Assembly: GCA_001725155.1 (NCBI GenBank)
Contig: MEFP01000030.1
Span: forward strand, 620,001 to 684,000
Origin: Lysobacteraceae bacterium SCN 69-320
GTDB lineage: Bacteria; Pseudomonadota; Gammaproteobacteria; Xanthomonadales; Rhodanobacteraceae
Direction of reading: 5' to 3'
Length of the DNA: 64,000 nucleotides
Part shown: positions 26,987 through 35,295 of the stretch, piece after piece
Layout: every line of letters starts with the position of its first letter
Numbering within the stretch: position 1 is the stretch's first letter
Notes under the pieces: generated by a model
The model's input: only the letters and a program-made list of their open reading frames with translations
What the model was told of the DNA's origin: nothing
The model's database searches: none
Program-made: the position numbers and the translations under genes

Positions 26987-27829
26987 ATGCGTTTCGAAGG
27001 CACCGACCGTTATGTCGCGACGGACGAGCTCAAGCTCGCCGTCAACGCCGCGATCACCCTGCAGCGTCCGCTGCTGATCAAGGGCGAGCCGGGCACCGGC
27101 AAGACCCTGCTCGCCGAGGAAGTCGCGCGGGCGCTCGGCGCGCCGCTGATCGAGTGGCACATCAAGTCCACGACCAAGGCGCAGCACGGCCTCTACGAAT
27201 ACGATGCGGTCGCGCGCCTGCGCGACTCGCAGCTCGGCGAGGCGCGTGCGACCGACATCGCCAACTACATCGTGCCGGGCAAGCTCTGGCAGGCGTTCGC
27301 GAGCGACCGCCGCGCCGTCGTGCTGATCGACGAGATCGACAAGGCCGACATCGAATTCCCGAACGATCTGCTGCGCGAACTCGACCGCATGGACTTCCAC
27401 GTCTACGAGACCGGCGAGACCGTACGCGCGAAGCAGCGCCCGATCGTGATGATCACGTCCAACAACGAGAAGGAACTGCCCGACGCGTTCCTGCGCCGCT
27501 GCTTCTTCCACTACATCCGCTTTCCCGACGCGGACACGCTCGCAGCCATCGTCGAGGTGCATTTCCCAGGCCTCAAGCGCGAGCTGCTGCACGAGGCGCT
27601 GACGGCCTTCCTCGCCCTGCGCGAAACGCCCGGGCTGAAGAAGAAACCGACCACCTCGGAGCTGCTGGACTGGCTCAAGCTGCTGCTGGCCGAGGATCTG
27701 GCCGTCGACACCCTGCGCGAGCGCAACGCGAAGAAGGCGATTCCGCCGCTGTACGGTGCGCTGCTCAAGAACGAGGCCGACGTGCAGTTGTTCGAGCGCA
27801 TCGCCTTCATCGCGCGCCGCGGCGGCTGA
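26987..27829 (+). CDS. MoxR-family AAA+ ATPase
   Basis: 280 aa from ATG at 26987. Walker A GEPGTGKTLL (residues about 31-40), Walker B VVLIDEIDKADIEFPNDLL, sensor 1 ITSNNEKELPDAF and an arginine-rich FLRRCFFHYI define a MoxR/CoxD-type AAA+ chaperone. These proteins work with VWA-domain partners to mature metallo-enzymes or complexes. The matching VWA gene lies 1.2 kb downstream on the same strand, separated by an opposite-strand lipoprotein gene. A bidirectional terminator follows its stop. Confidence 0.9.
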   Translation: MRFEGTDRYVATDELKLAVNAAITLQRPLLIKGEPGTGKTLLAEEVARALGAPLIEWHIKSTTKAQHGLYEYDAVARLRDSQLGEARATDIANYIVPGKLWQAFASDRRAVVLIDEIDKADIEFPNDLLRELDRMDFHVYETGETVRAKQRPIVMITSNNEKELPDAFLRRCFFHYIRFPDADTLAAIVEVHFPGLKRELLHEALTAFLALRETPGLKKKPTTSELLDWLKLLLAEDLAVDTLRERNAKKAIPPLYGALLKNEADVQLFERIAFIARRGG

Positions 27830-27846
27830 AAGCCGGCGCCACACGC

Positions 27847-27874
27847 AAAAACGGCCGGCAATGCCGGCCGTTTT
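27847..27874. terminator. Bidirectional intrinsic terminator
   Basis: A perfect 10-bp stem, AACGGCCGGC/GCCGGCCGTT, with an AAT loop (27850-27872) is flanked by an A-run on the left and a T-run on the right. It can stop both the MoxR gene (plus) and the lipoprotein gene (minus), which converge here. Confidence 0.85.
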
Positions 27875-27928
27875 CATTGCTGGGCGCCGCTGCCGTGCTG
27901 CAGGAGCCGGCGCCGCGGTCGCGCCGGC

Positions 27929-28774
27929 TTACTTGCCCGGCGGACGCTTGGAAATCGTGTCGTACTTGCCGACCGCGCGGTCGTACAGCGTCTTGGCTTC
28001 GGCATCGGCCAGCACGCTGACGTTGCCGCCGTCCCTCTTGGTCTTGAGCACGAGCGTGCCGGCTTCGCTCCAGCCCGCGCGCGTGACCGCATTCGGCTTT
28101 TCCGCCATCGCCGGCACGCGCTCCTGGACCACGGCCATCGGCTTGCCGTCGCGGTAGGCGTACTGGAAGTTGATGCGGCCCTTGTCGCCGTAGTCGGTGA
28201 CTTCGCGGATATAGCGCAGCGCGCCTTTGTTGTCGAAAAAGCCGTCCCAGGCGGTCGTGCTGGTCTCGTCTTCGCTGGAGCCCTGCGAACGCTTCATGCC
28301 GCCGATCGCGCGTTCGAGGCTGGCGTATTCGGATTCGAGCTTCTCCGACGCGGTCGGTTCCGGCGTCATGACCACGTCGACCTTGGCCGGCGAACCCTTG
28401 GTGATGACCGGATATTCGCGCGGCGCGACGTAGCGGCGCTCGCCGTCGATGAGTTCGACGGTAAGGATGTACAGCGCGTTCTTGTCGATCTTGCCGGTCT
28501 CGAACGGCAGCTGGAACTGGGCCGGCAGCGTGCCCGGATTCGTCGTGCTCTGCGCGACCGTGACCGGCGGCTTGAGGCTGACGTTGACCAGCGCGAGCTT
28601 GAGCTGCGCTTCCGCACCGACCGGCGCCGGCACCTTCAGCGAGATCGAGCCGGTCACCGACGTCGGCATGGGCGCCTGGGCCGAGGACGCTGCCTGATTG
28701 CCGGCGTTGTTGGATTGGCCGCAGGCGGCGAGAGCCAGGCTGGCGATCAGCAGGGGAAGGGCAAGCTTCTGCAC
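27929..28774 (-). CDS. YbaY/YscW-like lipoprotein
   Basis: 281 aa if started at the GTG at 28774, which has a clear GGAGA site 6 bases upstream; an ATG at 28801 would add nine Arg-rich residues. The lipobox LAAC gives a lipidated Cys after VQKLALPLLIASLALAAC. Residues about 40-140 form a beta-sandwich typical of the YbaY/YscW (type III secretion lipoprotein chaperone-like) family, with TGSISLKVPAPVGAEAQLKL and YILTVELIDGERRYV visible. The C-terminal 130 residues are unassigned. It sits antisense between MoxR and its VWA partner gene. Confidence 0.7.
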   Translation of the reverse strand: MQKLALPLLIASLALAACGQSNNAGNQAASSAQAPMPTSVTGSISLKVPAPVGAEAQLKLALVNVSLKPPVTVAQSTTNPGTLPAQFQLPFETGKIDKNALYILTVELIDGERRYVAPREYPVITKGSPAKVDVVMTPEPTASEKLESEYASLERAIGGMKRSQGSSEDETSTTAWDGFFDNKGALRYIREVTDYGDKGRINFQYAYRDGKPMAVVQERVPAMAEKPNAVTRAGWSEAGTLVLKTKRDGGNVSVLADAEAKTLYDRAVGKYDTISKRPPGK

Positions 28775-29002
28775 GGGAAATCTCCGCAAACGTAGAATCA
28801 TGGCCGGCGCCGACACGGCGACAGTTTGAGACAAGACTGCGCAGACTAGCGGGTTTGGCCGCCGCTGTCGCGACTACGAAGGTGCAATGATGCCATCAAC
28901 CCTGTTGCATAAGTGTTTATCCGGCCCCGGCCGAAGCGGTGCGGCGGCAGCGCGAACCGGCCGGCCCGCCGCCGCACCGCGGCCCCAGCGGGCCACACGA
29001 TC

Positions 29003-30181
29003 ATGCTGATCCGCTTCTTTCTCTGGCTGCGCAGCCAGGGACTCAAGCCCGGCATCCATGAGCTGCTGGCCCTGCTCGATGCGCTGCGCGCGGGCTTTTC
29101 GCGTCTTTCACTGGACGAATTCCATACCTTGGCGCGGATTTGCCTGATCAAGGACGAAACCCAGTTCGACCGCTACGACCGCGCCTTCGGCAGCTTCTTC
29201 AGCGGCGTGGACGCCGCCGCACAGCAGCTCTACGGCGCGGTGCCGGAAGAATGGCTGCGACGCGAATTCGAGCGTGCGTTCAGCGCCGAGGAAAAAGCCG
29301 CCGTGGAAGCGCTCGGCGGGTTGCAAAAATTGCTCGATGAGCTGACCAGACGCCTGGCCGAGCAGCAGGAACGCCATCAGGGCGGCTCGCGCTGGATAGG
29401 CACGGGCGGCACCTCGCCGTTCGGCCATTCCGGCTACAACCCCGAGGGCGTGCGCATCGGCGGACGCTCCAGCCAGCGTCGCGCGGTCAAGGTCTGGGAG
29501 CAGCGCCAGTTCCGCAATCTCGACGACACGCGCGAACTCGGCACGCGCGACATCAAGCTCGCCCTGCGCGCGCTGCGCCGGCTCGCCCGCAGCGGTGCCG
29601 AGGAGGAGCTGGATCTCGACGGCACCATCCGCGCGACCGCGCGCAATGCCGGCTGGCTGGATCTCAGGCTGCGGCCCGAGCGGCACAACGCGGTCAAGGT
29701 TCTGCTGCTGCTCGACATCGGCGGTTCGATGGACGACCACGTGCGCGTCTGCGAAGAGCTGTTCTCGGCCGCGCGCAGCGAGTTCAAGCACCTGCAGCAT
29801 TTCTATTTCCACAACTTCATCTATGAACGGCTCTGGCGCGACAACGCGCGGCGCTGGGACGCGCATCAGTCCACGCTCGATCTGCTGCACACCTACGCCG
29901 CCGACTACAAGCTCGTCATCGTCGGCGACGCAAGCATGAGCCCGTACGAGATCACCGAACCCGGCGGCAGCATCGAACACCACAATGCGGAGGCCGGCGC
30001 GGCCTGGCTCGCACGCCTGACCGAGCTCTATCGGCGTGCGGTCTGGCTCAATCCGGTCGAGCCCTCGCGCTGGGAATGGACGCCGTCGATCGGCATCACG
30101 CGCGAACTCATGGACGGCCGCATGTATCCGCTGACCCTGGCCGGGCTGAACGAGGCCGTGGAGTCGCTGCGCGGGCGCTGA
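29003..30181 (+). CDS. VWA-domain CoxE-like protein, MoxR partner
   Basis: 392 aa from ATG at 29003. The N-terminal half is helical (LKPGIHELLALLDALRAGF). The C-terminal half is a von Willebrand A domain with a MIDAS-like DIGGSMDDH and a later Thr/Asp region around LVIVGDASMSPYEI. The canonical DxSxS is altered to DxGxS-like (DIGGS). The protein belongs to the CoxE-like group that pairs with MoxR ATPases in metal or complex assembly. The target complex is not encoded here. Confidence 0.82.
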   Translation: MLIRFFLWLRSQGLKPGIHELLALLDALRAGFSRLSLDEFHTLARICLIKDETQFDRYDRAFGSFFSGVDAAAQQLYGAVPEEWLRREFERAFSAEEKAAVEALGGLQKLLDELTRRLAEQQERHQGGSRWIGTGGTSPFGHSGYNPEGVRIGGRSSQRRAVKVWEQRQFRNLDDTRELGTRDIKLALRALRRLARSGAEEELDLDGTIRATARNAGWLDLRLRPERHNAVKVLLLLDIGGSMDDHVRVCEELFSAARSEFKHLQHFYFHNFIYERLWRDNARRWDAHQSTLDLLHTYAADYKLVIVGDASMSPYEITEPGGSIEHHNAEAGAAWLARLTELYRRAVWLNPVEPSRWEWTPSIGITRELMDGRMYPLTLAGLNEAVESLRGR

Positions 30182-30205
30182 AGCGGCAACTGCACCTCGG
30201 CGCGG

Positions 30206-31084
30206 TCACTCCCCGCGCCGGCGTATGCGCAGCTGATCGACCGGAAACGTCGCGATGTCGGTGCCGCCGTGGCGGCGCGGCTGGCCGGGGCGCGGCCCCC
30301 AGGCATGCGCGTAGATGACTTCGTAGGTCGCCGGCAGGCGGCCGTCGTCGCGCCGGTACTGCTCGTAGGCGCTTGCGACGGCCTGCAGCCGCGACTTGCC
30401 GGTCAGCCCGCGGCGCCGGTGCAGGTCTGCGTTGGTCGCGCCTATGGCCTTGAGATCGCGCATCAGCGCGTTCGCGTCGGCATAGGTCAGCGTGAATTCT
30501 TCGCCGTCGAGCACCGGATCGCGGAAACCCGCCGCCAGCAGCGCGTCGCCGATGCGCTGGATGTCGGCGAACTGGCTCACGTGCGGCGAGCGGTCGACCT
30601 CGCCCCAGGCTTCGCGCAGCTCATAGAGGGTCAGCGGACCGAACGTCGACAGGGCCAGGAAACCCTCCGGACGCAGCACGCGGCGGAATTCGTCGAACAG
30701 CGCCGGCAGATCGACGATCCACTGTATGCAGAGACTGGAAAACAGCACGTCGACGCTGTTGTCGGCCAGCGGCAGCTGACGCGCGTCGGCGCAGATGCGC
30801 GCGAGCGGGCGCAGCCAGCTGCCTTCGCGGCGCGCCTGCTGCAGCATCGGCAGCGCGAAATCCATCGCGATGACCTCGGCCTTGCGCCAGCGCTTGCGCA
30901 GCTGGCCGCTCGCGCGGCCCGGTCCGCAGCCGAGATCGAGCACGCGCTGCGGCGGCACGGTCACGTAATCCAGGCGTTCGAGCAGGCGGTCTTCGACTTC
31001 GTGCTGCAGCACGGCATGTTCCGCATAGCCGGCGGCGGCGCGGCCGAACGCGCGGCGTATCTGATCGGGATCGAACGGCGTCAT
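30206..31084 (-). CDS. bioC: Malonyl-ACP O-methyltransferase BioC
   Basis: 292 aa from ATG at 31084, which overlaps the bioH stop (ATGA). The SAM-binding motif VLDLGCGPGRAS, the acidic loop VIAMDFALPML and VDVLFSSLCIQWIVDLPALF are characteristic of BioC. It methylates malonyl-ACP so that pimelate is built by fatty-acid enzymes. It is the last gene of the five-gene biotin operon. Confidence 0.93.
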   Translation of the reverse strand: MTPFDPDQIRRAFGRAAAGYAEHAVLQHEVEDRLLERLDYVTVPPQRVLDLGCGPGRASGQLRKRWRKAEVIAMDFALPMLQQARREGSWLRPLARICADARQLPLADNSVDVLFSSLCIQWIVDLPALFDEFRRVLRPEGFLALSTFGPLTLYELREAWGEVDRSPHVSQFADIQRIGDALLAAGFRDPVLDGEEFTLTYADANALMRDLKAIGATNADLHRRRGLTGKSRLQAVASAYEQYRRDDGRLPATYEVIYAHAWGPRPGQPRRHGGTDIATFPVDQLRIRRRGE

Positions 31085-31854
31085 GCGGCCAGCTCCGTGT
31101 GAAACGCGCGCACGGCCTCGGCCACGCGCTGCGCATGGCCGATGAACGGCGCATGGCCGGCCGACAGTTCGAGATAGCGCCCGCCGGGACTGTGCTGCGC
31201 GGCCCATTGCATCGCGGCCGGCGGAATCAGCTTGTCGCGCCGGCCGGCGATCCACAGACTCGGCGCGCGCAGGCCCGGCAGCAGCGCACGCAGGTCGGCG
31301 CGGTCGAGGATGTCCAGGCCGTCGCAAAGCACGCTCAGCGCCGGCTCGCCGCGCGCGAACACCTGCGCGCGCAACTCGCGCAGTTCGCTCTGCGCATGCT
31401 CAGAGCCGATCGCCTCCAGCGCCAGGAAGCGCTCGATCGTGCGGTGATAGTCGCTGTGCAGGCCGTCGGCGAACTGGCGGAACAGATCCGGCGAGACGCC
31501 CTGGGGCCAGTCCTCGCCGACGACGAAACGCGGGCTCGTTGCAATCAGCACCAGCGCGCCGACGCGGTCCGGCCGATGCCGCGCGGCTTCGAGACAGACC
31601 TGTCCACCGAGCGACCAGCCGAGCCAGGTCGCGGCCGGCAGTTGCGCGGCCAACTGCAGCGCGCACTCGTCCAGGCGCAGGCGCGTATCGCTGTCGCGGC
31701 TGTAGCCGTGGCCCGGCAGGTCGACGAGATGCAGGCGGAAATGCGGCACGAGCTCGCGCGTCAGCGGCGCGAAGATGCCGGCGTGCATGGCCCAGCCGTG
31801 GATCAGGACGAGATCGGGCCCGTGGCCCAGGGTTTCGATATGCATGGGGTTCAA
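31081..31854 (-). CDS. bioH: Pimeloyl-ACP methyl ester esterase BioH
   Basis: 257 aa, the usual size. Alpha/beta hydrolase with oxyanion region LVLIHGWAMHAGIF, nucleophile elbow LGWSLGGQ, Asp in WIAGRRDKLIP and catalytic His in LSAGHAPF. It removes the methyl ester added by BioC, releasing pimeloyl-ACP for BioF. Start and stop overlap the neighbouring genes by four bases each. Confidence 0.93.
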   Translation of the reverse strand: MNPMHIETLGHGPDLVLIHGWAMHAGIFAPLTRELVPHFRLHLVDLPGHGYSRDSDTRLRLDECALQLAAQLPAATWLGWSLGGQVCLEAARHRPDRVGALVLIATSPRFVVGEDWPQGVSPDLFRQFADGLHSDYHRTIERFLALEAIGSEHAQSELRELRAQVFARGEPALSVLCDGLDILDRADLRALLPGLRAPSLWIAGRRDKLIPPAAMQWAAQHSPGGRYLELSAGHAPFIGHAQRVAEAVRAFHTELAA

Positions 31855-32210
31855 TCGGCGGCGGCGGACCGCTCGCGTTCTTCACGAATGAGCACGGCGA
31901 GGCGCCGCCAGTCGTCGCGGGGAAACAGACAGGGCAGGCGCAGCCGACGCCGCCGCCCGATTATGGATTGCTCCAGCCATTCCGGATCGAAGCCTTCCCA
32001 GACGCCGGCGACCGGAACCAGGTTCCACTGCAGCAGCGGCTGCAGCTCCCGCCGCAGGATCCAGTCCAGTTCCGCCTCGCTGTAGCCCGAAGCGGCCAGA
32101 CTCTGCGCCAGGGACGGCAGCCGCGCGTCGACGTCGGTGTCGAGAAACAGTTCGGACAGGGCCAGCCAGACCGGCCGGCGCTGTAAGAGATCGGCAGCGG
32201 CCGGCGTCAT
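31851..32210 (-). CDS. DUF7079-like protein inside the biotin operon
   Basis: 119 aa from ATG at 32210. The motifs RRPVWLALSELFLDTDVDAR and VAGVWEGFDPEWLEQSI resemble a family I know as DUF7079, small soluble proteins of unknown role. It has no catalytic motif and no signal peptide. It lies between bioF and bioH with ATGA overlaps on both sides, so it must be co-translated with biotin enzymes. It may simply be an operon passenger, or a small partner protein. Confidence 0.7.
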   Translation of the reverse strand: MTPAAADLLQRRPVWLALSELFLDTDVDARLPSLAQSLAASGYSEAELDWILRRELQPLLQWNLVPVAGVWEGFDPEWLEQSIIGRRRRLRLPCLFPRDDWRRLAVLIREERERSAAAD

Positions 32211-33379
32211 GTCTTCTGCACCGCCTGCACGGTGTCGAGCAGCTGCTCGACCATCGCTTCGCTGTGCAGCGCCGACAGGGTGATGCGCAGGCGCGCGGTG
32301 CCGGCCGGCACGGTCGGTGGGCGAATCGCCGGCACGTAGACACCGCGCGCTTCGAGCGCGCGCGACAGACGCAGCGCGGTTTCGCTGTCGCCGACCCGCA
32401 GCGGCTGGATCGCGCTGCGCGACGGCAGCAGCGGCAAGCCGCGCGCCGCGGCACCGTCGCGCAGATGCGCAATCAGGATCTGCAGCCGGTCGCGGCGCCA
32501 GGACTCGTAGCGGGCGATGTTCACCGCGACGAGCGCGGCCGCGGCAACCGCGGGCGGCATGGCCGTGGTGTAGACATGACTGCGCGCGAACTGCACGAGG
32601 CCGTCGATCAGGTTCGCGCTGCCGGCAATGAACGCGCCGGCGCAGCCGAGCGCCTTGCCCAGCGTGGCCATCAGCACGGGCGCGGCATCCTGGTCCAGGC
32701 CGGCCTCGGCCAGGCTGCCGGCGCCGTCGCGGCCGAGCACACCCAGGCCGTGCGCATCGTCGACGTGCAGGGTCGCGCCACGCGCACGGCACAGCACGGC
32801 CAGCTCCGCCAGCGGGGCGACGTCGCCGTCCATGCTGAACACGCCGTCGGTCGCGAGCAGCGCCGCGGCATCGGGCATCGCATCGAGCTGGCGCCGCGCG
32901 CTGGCCACGTCGGCATGCACATAGCGTTTCAGGGTCGCGCCGCTGAGCCGCGCGCCGTCGATCAGGCAAGCGTGATTGAGCTTGTCCTGCAGGCACAGGT
33001 CGCCGTCGCGCAGCAGCGCGACGAGCACGCCGATGTTGGCCAGATAACCGCTCGAAAACAGCAGTGCCCGCTCGCGGCCGGTCCAATCCGCGAGCGCCTG
33101 CTCCAGTTCCTCATGCGGCGCGCGATGACCACCGAGCAGATGCGCCGCGGTTGCGCCCACCCCCCAGCGCTGCGCCGCATCGACGAGCGCTTCGCGCAGA
33201 CGCGGATGCTGCGCCAGGCCCAGATAGTCGTTGCTCGCGAAATTCAGCAGCCGGCGGCCGCCGATGAGGACGTAGGCTCCGTCGACCGCGTCGACGCCGC
33301 GCAGCCGCCGCAACAGGCCGGCCTCGGCGCGGGCGGCCTGGGCCTGGGCCAGTCGGGCGAGCAGATCGGGTCGGGACAT
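32207..33379 (-). CDS. bioF: 8-amino-7-oxononanoate synthase BioF
   Basis: 390 aa from ATG at 33379. PLP lysine in ATLGKALGCAG; LLNFASNDYLGLAQHPRL at the N-terminus, ALLFSSGYLANIGVL and HVDDAHGLGVLG are diagnostic of the alpha-oxoamine synthases, and length and biotin-operon context point to BioF rather than glycine C-acetyltransferase. It condenses pimeloyl-ACP with alanine. It follows bioB after 26 bp. Confidence 0.95.
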   Translation of the reverse strand: MSRPDLLARLAQAQAARAEAGLLRRLRGVDAVDGAYVLIGGRRLLNFASNDYLGLAQHPRLREALVDAAQRWGVGATAAHLLGGHRAPHEELEQALADWTGRERALLFSSGYLANIGVLVALLRDGDLCLQDKLNHACLIDGARLSGATLKRYVHADVASARRQLDAMPDAAALLATDGVFSMDGDVAPLAELAVLCRARGATLHVDDAHGLGVLGRDGAGSLAEAGLDQDAAPVLMATLGKALGCAGAFIAGSANLIDGLVQFARSHVYTTAMPPAVAAAALVAVNIARYESWRRDRLQILIAHLRDGAAARGLPLLPSRSAIQPLRVGDSETALRLSRALEARGVYVPAIRPPTVPAGTARLRITLSALHSEAMVEQLLDTVQAVQKT

Positions 33380-33405
33380 GGCCGACGGCGGCGCACGCCG
33401 CCGCT

Positions 33406-34461
33406 TCAGGCAGCCAGTTCGGCGTCGGAACAGGCGCCGCCGCAACCGCCGCCGGCACAGGCCGCCGCGTCGGTCTCGACGATGTCCGCATGCACGGTCG
33501 AGGACTGTTCCACGACCTGCATCGCATGGATGCCGAGGCGGCGGAACAGGGCCTGATCGTGCTCCACGTCCGGATTGCCCGTGGTCAGCAGCTTCTCGCC
33601 GTAGAAGATCGAGTTCGCGCCGGCCAGGAAGCACAGGGCCTGCAGTTCGTCGTTCATCTCGGCGCGACCGGCCGACAGGCGCACCATCGACAGCGGCATC
33701 AGCAGCCGCGCCACGGCGATCGTGCGCACGAATTCGAACGGATCCAGCAGCGCGGTGCCGGCCAGCGGCGTGCCGGCGACCTGCACGAGCCGGTTGATCG
33801 GCACCGACGTCGGATGCTCGGGCAGGTTGGCCAGGGTCTGCAGCAGGCCGGCGCGCTGCTCGCGCGTCTCGCCCATGCCGACGATGCCGCCGCAGCAGGT
33901 CTTGAGACCGGCCTGGCGCACGTGTTCCAGGGTATCCAGACGATCCTGGTATTCGCGCGTCCTGATGACGTCGCCGTAGAACTCCGGCGCCGTGTCGAGA
34001 TTGTGGTTGTAGTAGTCCAGGCCGGCGCTCTTCAGCGCCTGCGCCTGTTCGGGCTGCAGCATGCCCAGCGTCGCGCAGGTTTCCAGGCCCAGCGCCTTCA
34101 CCGCGCCGATCATTTCGGCGACCTTGGCCACGTCCTTGTCCTTCGGCGAGCGCCAGGCCGCGCCCATGCAGAAGCGCGAGGCGCCGGCGGCCTTGGCCTG
34201 GCGCGCGCGCTCGACGACGACGTCCAGGCTCATGAGCTTCTCGGCCTTCAGGCCGGTCGCGTAGCGCGCGCTCTGCGGGCAGTAGGCGCAGTCTTCGGGG
34301 CAGCCGCCGGTCTTGATCGACAGCAGGGTGGAGACCTGCACGGCGTTGGCGTCGAAGTTCGCGCGATGCGCCTGCTGGGCGCGGTGCATCAGGTCGGCGA
34401 ACGGCAGGTCGAACAGGGCGAGCACTTCCTCGCGCGTCCAGTCGTGGCGTAGGGCTGTCAT
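33406..34461 (-). CDS. bioB: Biotin synthase BioB
   Basis: 351 aa. The radical-SAM cluster motif is [16 protein letters not shown], and [11 protein letters not shown] plus the late [11 protein letters not shown] segment are typical BioB. The C-terminus is Cys-rich ([17 protein letters not shown]). BioB inserts sulfur into dethiobiotin. It is the first gene of the bioB-bioF-DUF7079-bioH-bioC unit and is divergent from comF across 62 bp. bioA and bioD are not in the window. Confidence 0.96.
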   Translation of the reverse strand: MTALRHDWTREEVLALFDLPFADLMHRAQQAHRANFDANAVQVSTLLSIKTGGCPEDCAYCPQSARYATGLKAEKLMSLDVVVERARQAKAAGASRFCMGAAWRSPKDKDVAKVAEMIGAVKALGLETCATLGMLQPEQAQALKSAGLDYYNHNLDTAPEFYGDVIRTREYQDRLDTLEHVRQAGLKTCCGGIVGMGETREQRAGLLQTLANLPEHPTSVPINRLVQVAGTPLAGTALLDPFEFVRTIAVARLLMPLSMVRLSAGRAEMNDELQALCFLAGANSIFYGEKLLTTGNPDVEHDQALFRRLGIHAMQVVEQSSTVHADIVETDAAACAGGGCGGACSDAELAA

Positions 34462-34523
34462 GGGCGGTCGCTTGCGGGCTAAATTCGGGCGCGAGTGTCG
34501 GGGCCGGGACGGGGGCTGTCAAC

Positions 34524-35243
34524 GTGAACGCGCGTACGGCGGTTGACGGCTGGCTGCAGCGGCTGGGTTTCGCGCTGCTGCCGGCGCGCTGCCTGCTCTG
34601 CGGCGGAGCCGGCGCCGCGCGGCGCGATCTCTGCTCGGCCTGCCTGGCCGATCTGGCGCGCAATACCGCCGCCTGTGCCTGCTGCGGCCTGCCCCTGCCG
34701 CAATCCCGGCCCTGGTGCGGCCGCTGCCTCAGGCGCCGGCCCGCGTTCACCGCGACCTGGGCGCCGTTCCTGTACCAGCCGCCGCTGGCCGGCCTGGTCA
34801 CGCGCTTCAAGTTCGCCGGCGACCTCGCCGCGGGCCGCGTGCTGGCCGAGATCGCGCTGGAGGCCTGGCGCGCCGCGCCGCCGGCTCTGCCTGCTGCGCT
34901 GCTGCCGGTGCCGCTGCATCCGGACCGCCTGCGCGAGCGCGGTTACAACCAGGCGCTGGAGCTTGCGCGGCCGTTCGCCGCGGCAGCCGGCCTGCCCTTG
35001 CCGGTCGATCTGCTGCAGCGGCTGCGGCCGGCGCCGGCGCAAAGCGGTCTCGGCGCACTGGCGCGGCGGCGCAACCTGCGCGGCGCGTTCGGCCTGCGCG
35101 CCGGTGCCGCGCTGCCGGCCCACGTCGCCGTGTTCGACGACGTCATGACGACCGGCGCGACTGCGCAGGAATGCGCGCTGGCGCTGCGCCGGGCCGGTGT
35201 CGGACGCGTCGACATCTGGGCCGTCGCGCGATCGCCGGTGTGA
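34524..35243 (+). CDS. comF: ComF-family phosphoribosyltransferase-like protein
   Basis: 239 aa from a GTG at 34524. A zinc-ribbon-like N-terminus with four CxxC-type pairs (CLLCGG, CSAC, CACCGL, CGRC) precedes a PRTase fold with VPLHPDRLRERGYNQALELA and the PRPP loop VFDDVMTTGATAQEC. ComF proteins are needed for natural transformation in several bacteria, acting in DNA processing. The rest of the competence machinery is not encoded here. Confidence 0.88.
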   Translation: MNARTAVDGWLQRLGFALLPARCLLCGGAGAARRDLCSACLADLARNTAACACCGLPLPQSRPWCGRCLRRRPAFTATWAPFLYQPPLAGLVTRFKFAGDLAAGRVLAEIALEAWRAAPPALPAALLPVPLHPDRLRERGYNQALELARPFAAAAGLPLPVDLLQRLRPAPAQSGLGALARRRNLRGAFGLRAGAALPAHVAVFDDVMTTGATAQECALALRRAGVGRVDIWAVARSPV

Positions 35244-35295
35244 TTGGCGCCGGTCAGCCGCGCGAGGCGGACCGCGCGATGTTCCCGGCTATCGC

